A stretch of 64,000 nt of DNA from PVC group bacterium (ex Bugula neritina AB1) (lineage in GTDB: Bacteria; GCA-001730085), in the NCBI GenBank assembly GCA_001730085.1, contig MDLB01000107.1:38027-102026 (forward strand), given 5' to 3'. How positions within the stretch are numbered: position 1 is the stretch's first letter; every line of letters begins with the position of its first letter. The notes beneath the pieces were generated by a model. The model had not been told where the DNA came from, did no database searches, and saw only the letters and a program-made list of their open reading frames with translations. Below are positions 20,591 to 29,756 of the stretch, in pieces. Made by a program: the position numbers and the translations under genes.

Positions 20591-20842
20591 TTACGCTCCA
20601 CCTTCAAAGTAAAGTAATAAAACACCTATAACAAGAGCATAAATACCACTACTGCTCGCAATAGCCATCGCAACAAGCATCACCTTCATAATGCCTGATC
20701 TTGTATCTTCTCTTTTGGCCATTGCCTGCAACCCTATCGCTCCAACATTACCTGCACCAATCGCAGGACCAATAGCACCCAAACCCATACACATTGCGGC
20801 ACCTAAAAAGGAAAAAATTCTTAAAAATTCAAGTTTTTCCAT
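20591..20842 (-). CDS. Divergent ATP synthase c-subunit paralogue (c1) lacking the ion-binding carboxylate
   Basis: 83 residues from the ATG at 20842, with an AAGG ribosome binding site about 11 bases upstream. A GTG at 20854 would add four residues and overlap the previous gene. Two membrane helices align without gaps to c2: [14 protein letters not shown] in helix 1 and ASSSGIYAL in helix 2. The position of the essential Glu is Ser (S63). The second carboxylate position is Ala (A30). The RQP loop is replaced by AKREDTR. The frame is intact and closely spaced in the operon, so it is not an obvious pseudogene. It may be a non-ion-binding ring member or a regulatory or assembly factor. Confidence 0.85.
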   Translation of the reverse strand: MEKLEFLRIFSFLGAAMCMGLGAIGPAIGAGNVGAIGLQAMAKREDTRSGIMKVMLVAMAIASSSGIYALVIGVLLLYFEGGA

Positions 20843-20850
20843 AAAAAAAA

Positions 20851-21258
20851 TCACCTTCTTCTACCTACAAATTCTGTCACAATTCGACAAATATTAGCTT
20901 CCTTAAGAAACAAAAACCCAATAAGAAAGCTCCAAAAAAAAGTAAAACCTTTGTGGATCAATAAATACAAAAAGAATCCAACAAGAAAGTAAAATATAAT
21001 ATAGGCAAAAAAGAAAAAAGTAAAGATTTTTTTAACAACGAAAACCTCTTGCGTCAATGCTTTTCGAACAAAAAGAAAACACGAAAAAAGATTCAACAAA
21101 GTTAACGAAGTTCCTAAAGCCCAACACCTAAGAGCTTCCTTTCCTCCCATAAAAAAAACAACTAGCATTCCAACTAATAAACAAAAAAAAGAAAACCCAA
21201 AACCTTCTTGAGAGCTCCTAAACATACCTTCTTTAATAAAAGAGTTTTTTTTAAACAT
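20851..21258 (-). CDS. atpI: AtpI-like small membrane protein of the ATP synthase operon
   Basis: 135 residues with four predicted membrane helices (about 22-42, 46-66, 78-100, 103-122) and a basic C-terminus ending GRRR. Size, topology and position just before the F0 genes fit the ATP synthase I chain (AtpI), a non-essential factor for c-ring assembly or ion supply. Sequence similarity is weak by eye. Its stop overlaps the possible GTG start of the c1 gene. Confidence 0.65.
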   Translation of the reverse strand: MFKKNSFIKEGMFRSSQEGFGFSFFCLLVGMLVVFFMGGKEALRCWALGTSLTLLNLFSCFLFVRKALTQEVFVVKKIFTFFFFAYIIFYFLVGFFLYLLIHKGFTFFWSFLIGFLFLKEANICRIVTEFVGRRR

Positions 21259-21416
21259 TTTCCATTTTTTCTATATCAAGATTAATCCATACGACAAAAT
21301 GCTAATCCATTTCTTTTGAAACTTCGAGACCCCTAAAAAATCAAAGACAGATTTTCAACTCATTCACTCAAAACCTCTAATTTTCTACCCAATAGCTATC
21401 CAAAAAAACCTAAACT

Positions 21417-21695
21417 TTAACCGTTTTCACCCTCAAACAAAGAATCCTCTTTATCAAAAAAATGTATCAAAACTTTCCGATAAACAGAATAAACACCACA
21501 AGCAACTCCAGCAAAAAGACCAATACAAAAGCAAAGAGAAACATCTTCCCTTAAAAGCCTATCTAAAAAAAACCCCAAACTCCCTCCCAGCAAAGTAAAA
21601 AACATCATCCTTAAACATAAAGAGAAAAAAGGAAGCCCTATATTTTTTTGCAACTCACCAAAATGTATTTTTTTTTTAAATTCATGATATTTCAC
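21417..21695 (-). CDS. AtpZ-like protein (ATPase gene 1 family)
   Basis: 92 residues with two membrane helices (about 25-48 and 52-72). The first contains LGGSLGFFLDRLL, the pattern of the AtpZ/ATPase_gene1 family found at the head of atp operons and implicated in Mg2+/Ca2+ transport or assembly of the synthase. It begins only 7 bp after the parB stop, so the atp genes are probably joined to the par transcript. It is followed by a 158-bp spacer in which I see no gene. Confidence 0.65.
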   Translation of the reverse strand: MKYHEFKKKIHFGELQKNIGLPFFSLCLRMMFFTLLGGSLGFFLDRLLREDVSLCFCIGLFAGVACGVYSVYRKVLIHFFDKEDSLFEGENG

Positions 21696-21702
21696 AAAAA
21701 AA

Positions 21703-22569
21703 TCACAAACCTTCTTCTTTTATACGACTCACCAATCGCTGCAAATCATCCAAAGAATAAAACTCTACAGAAATCAAACCTTTTTGAGAAGAGTCCGTAT
21801 ATTTAACAGAAACTTTTGTTCCCAATGTCTCTGCTAAATCTTCCTCTAAAGCCATAACGTGTAAGTCTTGATTTTTCTCATCCTCTTCTGATTTAGCACC
21901 ATACTTAGCCTTTTTGATCCGCTTCGTTAGATCTTTTGTGCTCAGCTTCTCATCGACCAATTCTTTTGCCACTTGCTGTTGCTCATCTTTTGAATCCAAA
22001 GACATCAGCAATTTCGCACTCGCAAATGTGATTTCTCCAGAAGCTATCTTCGTTCGCACATCCTCAGGCAAAGACAATAACCGCAAAGTATTCGTGACCG
22101 AAGTTCTACTTAAGCCAATTTTTTGCCCCAAGTCTTCCTGTGTCATCTCAAATTTATCCATATAGTTTTTATAAGCAAAAGCTTTCTCAATCCAATTCAA
22201 GTCACTTCTCTGAAGATTTTCTACCAAAGCTATCTCACAACTATCCAAATCATTAACTTCTTTAACTATCGCAGGAACTGTCATAAGACCTAAGTTCTTA
22301 CAAGCACGAAATCGCCTCTCACCAGCTATGATTTCATAACCATTTTCATCAGCCCCTTTTCGCACCAAAATAGGCTGTAAAACCCCCTTGTCCTTTATCG
22401 ACTGAGTTAACTGTAAAAGCGCATCTGAATCAAATTCCAGCCTAGGCTGATTCTGATTAGGAACAATCAAAGCCAATGAAATATCAACAACTTTTGGCCC
22501 TTTACCGGCTTCTTTTTTATCCGGAATCAATGATCGGAGTCCTCTCCCTAAAACAGCTCTTTCCATCAA
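21703..22569 (-). CDS. parB: Chromosome-partitioning protein ParB (CTPase/DNA-binding)
   Basis: 288 residues, typical chromosomal ParB length. The N-terminal LGRGLRSLIPD motif is the ParA-contact type. The CTP-binding C-motif lies in IIAGERRFRACK, and SCEIALVENLQRSDLNWIE is the conserved box. The helix-turn-helix QEDLGQKIGLSRTSVTN is near residues 140-156. A C-terminal dimerisation domain follows. It should load at parS-like sites and slide as a clamp. I did not find the canonical parS TGTTTCACGTGAAACA by eye in this window; the palindromic array at 25.7-28.1 kb is a candidate substitute. Confidence 0.93.
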   Translation of the reverse strand: MMERAVLGRGLRSLIPDKKEAGKGPKVVDISLALIVPNQNQPRLEFDSDALLQLTQSIKDKGVLQPILVRKGADENGYEIIAGERRFRACKNLGLMTVPAIVKEVNDLDSCEIALVENLQRSDLNWIEKAFAYKNYMDKFEMTQEDLGQKIGLSRTSVTNTLRLLSLPEDVRTKIASGEITFASAKLLMSLDSKDEQQQVAKELVDEKLSTKDLTKRIKKAKYGAKSEEDEKNQDLHVMALEEDLAETLGTKVSVKYTDSSQKGLISVEFYSLDDLQRLVSRIKEEGL

Positions 22570-22700
22570 ACTTTCCTTTCATTCAAGTTCATTGATAACA
22601 TGCCAACCCTCCTAGCATAAAAAGGCGCTTTAAAATCTCTCACAAAAAAAACACATCAAAATCACGATATATCTTGTCTCTCATAAACACAACTATCGAA

Positions 22701-23480
22701 TTAAACCTCAAGAAGAGAATATCTCCCCAGTAACTCTTGAGCTAATTCAATATAATTTTCGGCACCCACAGATCTCATTTGATACATAGTGACAGGTTTT
22801 CCAAACCCAGGAGCCTCGCTCAAATAAGGATCCCTCTGAATAACTGAACGAAAAACCTTATCCTTAAAGTGATCACGAACCTCCTTAACAACATGAGTAG
22901 CAAGCTCGTTATCTTTTTCATACATCGTCAACAAAAAACCTTCAATAGCCAAATGCGGATTCAACCCTTCGACACACATATCAATGGTCTTTAAAAGCTG
23001 AGACAAACCTTCCAAGGCATAGTACTGACATTGTACAGGAACAAGAACAGAGTCCGCAGAGGTCAAAGCGTTAACTGTCAAAAGAGTTAGCGAGGGAGGA
23101 CAGTCTATAACAATAAAATTATAACTTTCGCCCAAAACCTTCAAACACTTTTTTAAAATAAATTCTCTTCCCTCTCTACCCATCATTTCAATATCTAAAC
23201 CAAAAAGATCTGCTTCCGCAGGAAGAACAAAAAGATTCGGAAGCTCTGTTGGAACAATAGCTTCAGCAAACATTTTTTCATACAACATAACATCGTAAAG
23301 TGTTTTTGCAGATTTCTTAGGTTTAACGCCTAAGCCACTAGTCCCATTCGATTGAGGGTCTATATCTATAAACAAAACCTTTTCACCTGCCATCGCAAGC
23401 GCAGCAGAGACATTGATCGCCGAGGTCGTCTTCCCAACACCCCCTTTTTGATTAGCAACAGCCATGATACGTTTTAACAT
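22701..23480 (-). CDS. parA: Chromosome-partitioning ATPase ParA
   Basis: 259 residues from the ATG at 23480, which is preceded by AAAGGTTGGG. A longer frame reaches 23543 but would run into mnmG and lacks similarity. The deviant Walker A is ANQKGGVGKTTSAINVSAAL. Walker B lies in FIVIDCPPSL and the switch region in LFIDIDPQSNGTSG. It binds DNA non-specifically as an ATP dimer and moves ParB-parS complexes. It sits 40 bp after mnmG, and a 131-bp spacer separates it from parB. Confidence 0.94.
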   Translation of the reverse strand: MLKRIMAVANQKGGVGKTTSAINVSAALAMAGEKVLFIDIDPQSNGTSGLGVKPKKSAKTLYDVMLYEKMFAEAIVPTELPNLFVLPAEADLFGLDIEMMGREGREFILKKCLKVLGESYNFIVIDCPPSLTLLTVNALTSADSVLVPVQCQYYALEGLSQLLKTIDMCVEGLNPHLAIEGFLLTMYEKDNELATHVVKEVRDHFKDKVFRSVIQRDPYLSEAPGFGKPVTMYQMRSVGAENYIELAQELLGRYSLLEV

Positions 23481-23520
23481 TTTTCCCAACCTTTCTCTCA
23501 AAACACTACTATTTCGTCTT

Positions 23521-25323
23521 CTAAGATTTCCTATATTTCTCAATATGAATCATCAAAACAGATATATCTGCGGGGCTAACCCCCATAATTCTACTCGCCT
23601 GACCAAGATTCACAGGCAAAACTTGAGCCAATTTCTCTTTCGCTTCTTTTTTTAAACCTTGCAAGTTTTCAAAAGAGAAACCCTTAGGGATTTTTACATT
23701 ATCCAAGTGCTTAACCTTTTCCAACCTCTTATTTTGACGCAAGAGATACCCCTCATACTTTATCTCAGACATGACAAGCTCTTTCAAATCATCTGAGATC
23801 GTAGGAAGTTCAGGAGACACCGGATACTGAGAAATATCCTCTCCTCCCCCCTTCAATAAGGCTTTCATCTTAGGGTCACGCACTATTAAGCCCTTCAGTC
23901 TTTTCAATTCCTTACTCAACGTTTTTTTCTTATCAAGAAAGTCGCAATATTGCGCATAAGGGATTAACCCTACCCGATACCCATACTCTGTTAGACGCAT
24001 ATCAGCATTATCATTCCGAAGATAAAGACGGTTCTCCGCAGCAGAAGTAAACATGCGATAAGGTTCTTCTGTATTCTTAGTAATCAAGTCATCAATAAGA
24101 ACACCTATATATGACTCATCCCTTGACAAGGTTAACGGCTTCTCTTTCTTGATCTTCAAAGCTGCATTAATCCCCGCAACCAAACCCTGCGCAGCTGCTT
24201 CCTCATAACCAGAAGTTCCATTAACTTGCCCTGCCAAATAAAGACCCTCTATGTTTTTCGTCTCTAACGTTGGGTTTAATTGATTCGGGAACAAAAAATC
24301 ATATTCTACAGCATAACCATATCTCAGAACTTTAGCCTTTTCCAAACCTTCAATACTATGAATCATCTCCAATTGCACTTCCTTAGATAAGCTCGTCGAC
24401 AAACCATTCACATAAACCTCATTTGTCGAAAGACTCTCTGGCTCTAAAAAAATTTGATGCCTTTCTCTTTCAGGAAAGCGAACGATTTTATCTTCAAAAG
24501 AAGGACAATAACGAGGACCTATTCCTTTAATTTTTCCTGTAAAAAGAGGAGAACAATCTAAATTATTTTCAACAATCTTATGTGTTTTAAAATTCGAATA
24601 AGTCACATGGCAAGAAATATGATCCAACCTTTCCTTTGGAGGAAAAAACGAAAATGTTCTCAAAGGAACATCGCTCGGCTGATCTAATAAGCCTTCATAG
24701 TTAATCGTTTGCATATCAATACGAGCAGGGGTTCCTGTCTTTAGACGTCCCAACCTAAAACCCATCTCTTGCAAAGCATCAGACAAGCCTACAGAAGCAT
24801 TTTCTCCATCCCTACCACCATCATACCCCTTTAACCCTCTATGAATATATCCATTCAAAAAAGTTCCAGAAGTAATAACAAGAGCCTTAGAAAAACAATC
24901 CTCACCATCTTCCAAAGAAACTCCCTTAACCTTATCTCCATCCATAAGCAAATGAGTAACCATGCCATTTTTAACCGTTAAGTTTTCTTGAGAAGCGACA
25001 ATTCGTTGCATCCTTTGAGCATACAAATATTTATCAGACTGTACTCGATAAGCACGAACAGCCGAACCTTTTTTAGTATTCAAGACCCGAAACTGAATCG
25101 CAGTTGCATCTGCATTCTTACCCATTTCACCACCCAGAGCATCAACCTCTCTAGCTAACTGACTTTTGGCAAGCCCTCCGATAGAAGGATTGCACGACAT
25201 TTTTCCAATAACAGAGGAATCCATGGTTATCATCATTATATTAAGACCCATACGGCTGGCAGCTAAGCTCGCCTCACAACCAGCATGACCACCTCCAACA
25301 ACTATAATATCAAAAATTTCCAT
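23521..25323 (-). CDS. mnmG: tRNA U34 carboxymethylaminomethyl-modifying enzyme MnmG (GidA)
   Basis: 600 residues. The N-terminal FAD-binding VVGGGHAGCEASLAASRMG, the MSCNPSIGGLAKSQLAREVDA box and the catalytic cysteine region near GRLKTGTPARI match the family. With MnmE it modifies U34 of certain tRNAs. Usually mnmE and mnmG are close neighbours; here about 3 kb of non-coding repeats separate them. rsmG, often between mnmG and parA, is absent. Confidence 0.96.
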   Translation of the reverse strand: MEIFDIIVVGGGHAGCEASLAASRMGLNIMMITMDSSVIGKMSCNPSIGGLAKSQLAREVDALGGEMGKNADATAIQFRVLNTKKGSAVRAYRVQSDKYLYAQRMQRIVASQENLTVKNGMVTHLLMDGDKVKGVSLEDGEDCFSKALVITSGTFLNGYIHRGLKGYDGGRDGENASVGLSDALQEMGFRLGRLKTGTPARIDMQTINYEGLLDQPSDVPLRTFSFFPPKERLDHISCHVTYSNFKTHKIVENNLDCSPLFTGKIKGIGPRYCPSFEDKIVRFPERERHQIFLEPESLSTNEVYVNGLSTSLSKEVQLEMIHSIEGLEKAKVLRYGYAVEYDFLFPNQLNPTLETKNIEGLYLAGQVNGTSGYEEAAAQGLVAGINAALKIKKEKPLTLSRDESYIGVLIDDLITKNTEEPYRMFTSAAENRLYLRNDNADMRLTEYGYRVGLIPYAQYCDFLDKKKTLSKELKRLKGLIVRDPKMKALLKGGGEDISQYPVSPELPTISDDLKELVMSEIKYEGYLLRQNKRLEKVKHLDNVKIPKGFSFENLQGLKKEAKEKLAQVLPVNLGQASRIMGVSPADISVLMIHIEKYRKS

Positions 25324-25680
25324 TAAAAACTACACCCTTTATCTCTAAAAAAAAGCCTTAATTATCAAGAAAGTTCTCTAAAAAATCAAAAAGAATATTC
25401 TTTAAAACAATAAAAATACAAAAACATTTCGTTTCAAAAAATAACTAATCTTCGCTTATGTATGTTTTAAAAATAACAAAAAATATAAAAAATCTTACAA
25501 AATATTTTACTACGGAAACATTATACAAATAAACGAAAAGTGAAATTTTATAAAAATTCATATTTTAAAACGATTATCGTCTCATATTTTATTTTAATTT
25601 TCAAGAAAAGAAGATTTTAAAGAGTAAAGTTTTTTCACAAAAGATCAAAAACGTACAACTCATTCATCAAAAACAATACC
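25324..25680. other. AT-rich upstream region of mnmG
   Basis: About 360 bp of very AT-rich DNA between the mnmG start and the first degenerate repeat unit. It should hold the mnmG-par-atp promoter on the minus strand, but no site close to consensus stands out. No gene is seen. Confidence 0.5.
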
Positions 25681-28125
25681 CCTACAACTCTCTTCCCATC
25701 AAACAACGTTCCCAAAGGAACATCACTGAACATTTTTTTCCATATAAGAATTTTAAACCTTCACCTTTAATAAAGAAGAGTAGGGCAGAGAACCTTCAAT
25801 ATCTATTAGCTCAAATAAAATTGCTAAGAAAAACAAAATACAAAGTCTCTAAAAAAGTCATACCTTAAAATTGCAAAAAAAATCCTAACACCAAAACCTA
25901 AAAGATCTTTATCCTCTCTTAAAAGATATTCCTATAAAGCTCTTTCCATCAAACAACGTTCCCAAGGGAACATCACTAAATATTTTTTCCATATAAGAAT
26001 CCTAAACCCTCGCCTTTAATAAAGAAGAGTCGGACAGGGGAGCCTCAACATCTATTAGTTCAAATAAAAATCCTGAGAAAAACAAAACACAAAGTCTCTA
26101 AAAAAGTCATACCTTAAAATTGCAAAAAAATCCTAACACCAAAATCTAAGAGATCTTCATCCTCTCTTAAAAGATATTCCTATAAAGCTCTTTCCATCAA
26201 ACAACGTTCCCAAGGGAACATCACGAAATATTTTTTCCATACAAGAATATAAAACCTTCACCTTTAATAAAGGAGAGTAGGACAGAGAAGCTTCAATATC
26301 TATTAGCACGAATAAAAATCCTAACACCAAAACCTAAGAAATCTGCATCCTCCCTTAAAAGATATTCCTATAAAGCTCTTTCCATCAAACAACATTCCCA
26401 AGAGAACATCACTAAATATTTTTTCCATACAAGAATATAAACCCTTCACCTTTAATAAAGGAAAGTAGGGCAGAGAAGCTTCAATATCTATTAGCACGAA
26501 TAAAAATCCTAACACCAAAACCTACGAGATCTGCATCCTCTCTTAAAAGATATCCCTATAAAGCTCTTTCCATCAAACAACGTTCCCAAGGGAACATCAC
26601 TGAATATTTTTTCCATATAAGAATTTTAAACATTCACCCTTAATAAAGGAGAGTAGGGCAGAGAAGCTTCAATATCTATTAGCACGAATAAAAATCCTGA
26701 GGAAAACAAGATACAAAGTCTCTAAAAAAGTCATACCTTAAAATTACAAAAAAATCCTAACACCAAAACCTAAGAGATCTCTATCCTCTCTTAAAAGATA
26801 TCCCTATAAAGCTCTTTCCATCAAACAACGTTCCCAAGGGAACATCACTAAATATTTTTTCCATATAAGAATTTCAAACCTTCACCTTTAATAAAGGAGA
26901 GTCGGACAGGGGCGCCTCAACATCTATTAGTTCAAATAAAAATCCTGAGAAAAACAAAACACAAAGTCTCTAAAAAAGTCACACCTTAAAATTGCAAAAA
27001 AATCCTAACACCAAAATCTAAGAGATCTTCATCCTCTCTTAAAAGATATTCCTATAAAGCTCTTTCCATCAAACAACGTTCCCAAGGGAACATCACGAAA
27101 TATTTTTTCCATACAAGAATATAAAACCTTCACCTTTAATAAAGGAGAGTAGGACAGAGAAGCTTCAATATCTATTAGCACGAATAAAAATCCTAACACC
27201 AAAACCTAAGAAATCTGCATCCTCCCTTAAAAGATATTCCTATAAAGCTCTTTCCATCAAACAACATTCCCAAGAGAACATCACTAAATATTTTTTCCAT
27301 ACAAGAATATAAACCCTTCACCTTTAATAAAGGAAAGTAGGGCAGAGAAGCTTCAATATCTATTAGCACGAATAAAAATCCTAACACCAAAACCTACGAG
27401 ATCTGCATCCTCTCTTAAAAGATATCCCTATAAAGCTCTTTCCATCAAACAACGTTCCCAAAGGAACATCACTGAACATCTTTTCCATATAAGAATTTTA
27501 AACCTTCACCTTTAATAAAGGAGAGTCGGGCAGGGAAGTCTCAATATTTATTAGTTCAAATAAAAACCCTGAGAAAAACAAAACACAAAGCCTCTAAAAA
27601 AGTCACACCTTAAAATTGCAAAAAAATCCTAACACCAAAATCTAAGAGATCTTCATCCTCTCTTAAAAGATATTCCTATAAAGCTCTTTCCATCAAACAA
27701 CGTTCCCAAGGAAACATCCCTGAAATTTTTTTCCATACAAGAATTTAATTCCTTCATTTTTAATAAAGGAGACTACGGCAGGGAAGCCTCAATATTTATT
27801 AGTTCAAATAAAATTGCTAAGAAAAAAAATACAAAGTCTCTAAAAAAGTCATACCTTAAAATTACAAAAAAATCCTAATACCAAAAACTAAGAGATCTGC
27901 ATCCTCTCTTAAAAGATATTTCTATAAAGCTCTTTCCATCAAACAACGTTCCCAAGGGAACATCACTGAATATTTTTTTCCATACAAGAATTTAATTCCT
28001 TCATTTTTAATAAAGGAGACTAGGACAGGGAAGCGTCAATATCTATTAGCTCAAATAGAATTGCTAAGAAAAACAAAATACAAAATCTCTAAAAAGAGAC
28101 AAATCTTAAACTCATAAAAAAAATA
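25681..28125. repeat. Non-coding array of 11 repeat units with a palindromic core, between mnmE and mnmG
   Basis: Each unit contains ATCAAACAAC followed by the core GTTCCCAAGGGAAC (6-bp arms, AA centre) or a 1-2 base variant. Cores begin at 25708, 25958, 26206, 26394, 26582, 26830, 27078, 27266, 27454, 27702 and 27948. The spacings are 250, 248, 188, 188, 248, 248, 188, 188, 248 and 246 bp. Short units lack a 60-bp block that lies between two AAAATCCT direct repeats. A second inverted repeat, CCTTTAATAAAGG, follows each core by about 45 bp. Outer units are more degenerate. Stops occur in all frames and the spacing is far too long for CRISPR. From 28126 to 28363 only unrelated AT-rich DNA precedes mnmE. 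Confidence 0.95.
26020..27462. repeat. 872-bp higher-order duplication within the repeat array
   Basis: The segment from about 26020 to 26590 recurs almost identically 872 bp later (about 26892-27462). A 198-base stretch within it (26321-26518 and 27193-27390) has the same translated sequence in both copies. Observed differences are few, for example AGCCTC/CGCCTC and CATACC/CACACC. This indicates recent amplification of a four-unit block with spacing pattern 248-188-188-248. Confidence 0.9.
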
Positions 28126-28363
28126 CAAAAGACAACAGTCTAAACAAACAAAAACTCTAGAAAAAATATCATTAAATATTTTTTTCATATCAATAAATTT
28201 CAATTAAATATAAAAAAAGAGAAGTCGAAGAGCGAAAGATAGCAAAGTAAATATCAGATCAAAAAGAAAGAGGAGAAGTTTCGAAAAAGATAACTAAAAA
28301 GGGAATATTCAAAAAATAAAAAAACTCATAAGAAAAAAACCGTCAGAAAAAATTTAAGAAAAA

Positions 28364-29755
28364 CTACTTCCCAATACAAAAATTAGCAAAGAATTTTTTC
28401 AAAATATCTTTATCGTACTCTTCTCCCAAAAGAGCAGATAAACTCTCAAGAGCCTCCTTTAAAAAAGTCACCAAAATCTCTTGATGGAAATCCAAAGTTA
28501 AATCAAGAGCTTCCCTCAAAGAGGTCAATGCCTCTTTGACAAAATCAATCTGCCTTTGATTCAACATAAAGACATCCTCATCAAAACTTAAATCTTTCCT
28601 TAATTCAAACTTCAATTTTTCTTCTAGTTCAAACAAAGAGTCCCAGTTCAATGCACTAACAAAAAAAGGCTCAAATGGTGCAACCATTTTTTGTATACTT
28701 TTAGCGATATCCTCTTGCAAACAATCCTTCTTATTTACAAGAACAAAAAGCCTTTGCCCAGAAGATTTCTCCGCCAAAGTCTTACCCCAAAGAACTCTAT
28801 CTTCCTCTTCAAAAGAACTTCCGCTCAAAACAAAAAAAATCACATCTGCTTTTTTCACTTCTTCTGAGGTTTTTTGAACACCTATTTTTTCAACAGAATC
28901 AACGGTCTCTCTCAAACCTGCTGTATCAACCAATCGAACACATCTATCAGCAAAAACAATTGCAGCATCAACAACATCCCTCGTCGTTCCCGGAACATTA
29001 CTAACAATCGCTCGATTTTTCCTCAAAAAAGCATTAAAAAGACTAGATTTGCCCACATTTGGCTTCCCAGCAAAAACAAGAGTAATATCATTGCTCAAAG
29101 ATTTAGATCGCTTAAAAGAGGCCTCAAGAGCTTCTAAATCAGAAATAATCTTACTTAATTTTTCAGAATAAACATTTTGACTCAAAAAATCGATTTGCTC
29201 TTGAGAAAAATCAAGCTCAGCCTCCAAATAAAGCAAAAGACTTTCTAAAGAATCCTTAGCCGATCGAACTCTCAAAGAAAGATCTCCACCAACTTGCCTA
29301 ACTAAGCGCTGTGCCGCACTCCGACTTTTAGAGTGAATAAGATCTGCAACAGCCTCCGCCTGCATCAAGTCCTTTTTTCCCAAAAGAAAAGCTCTTTTAG
29401 TAAACTCTCCCGGCTCAGCCAAAGACGCGCCGAGCTCAACTGTTTTTTCTAAAATAAAATCTACAATAACAGGACTACCATGACAATGAAATTCAACAAG
29501 ATCCTCCCCCGTATAACTATTCGGAGCTAAAAACTTCACAACCATCAACTCATCGATCTTTTCTTGTTTTTGACTAGGATCAACCAAATGAGCCAAATGC
29601 AAAGTTCTCGAAGCAGAATTCTTAAGAAGTTTTCCCGAAAAAAGCTGTAACAACTTATCAGAAATAAAAACAGACTGTGACCCTGTCATCCTCAAAACAG
29701 CCAAAGCACTACAAGCAACGGGAGTAGCTGGCGCAATTATCGTTTCGTGAAACAT
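28364..29755 (-). CDS. mnmE: tRNA modification GTPase MnmE (TrmE)
   Basis: 463 residues. An N-terminal formyl-THF-binding domain (MFHETIIAPATP start, GEFTKRAFLLGKKDL motif) is followed by an inserted G domain with P-loop AGKPNVGKSSLFN and DTAGLRE. The C-terminal FCIGK motif carries the catalytic Cys. It partners MnmG in U34 modification. It begins 1 bp after the yidC stop and is the last gene of the rpmH-rnpA-yidD-yidC-mnmE cluster. Confidence 0.96.
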   Translation of the reverse strand: MFHETIIAPATPVACSALAVLRMTGSQSVFISDKLLQLFSGKLLKNSASRTLHLAHLVDPSQKQEKIDELMVVKFLAPNSYTGEDLVEFHCHGSPVIVDFILEKTVELGASLAEPGEFTKRAFLLGKKDLMQAEAVADLIHSKSRSAAQRLVRQVGGDLSLRVRSAKDSLESLLLYLEAELDFSQEQIDFLSQNVYSEKLSKIISDLEALEASFKRSKSLSNDITLVFAGKPNVGKSSLFNAFLRKNRAIVSNVPGTTRDVVDAAIVFADRCVRLVDTAGLRETVDSVEKIGVQKTSEEVKKADVIFFVLSGSSFEEEDRVLWGKTLAEKSSGQRLFVLVNKKDCLQEDIAKSIQKMVAPFEPFFVSALNWDSLFELEEKLKFELRKDLSFDEDVFMLNQRQIDFVKEALTSLREALDLTLDFHQEILVTFLKEALESLSALLGEEYDKDILKKFFANFCIGK

Positions 29756-29756
29756 A

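Noticed and set aside
26321-27390. Two identical 65-codon minus-strand frames (26321-26518 and 27193-27390)
   Set aside because: They are copies made by the 872-bp duplication. Other units of the array do not keep the frame open and there is no ribosome binding site, so a protein is not supported.
25681-28125. CRISPR array
   Set aside because: Unit length is about 188-250 bp, the whole unit is repeated rather than short repeats with unique spacers, and there are no cas genes.
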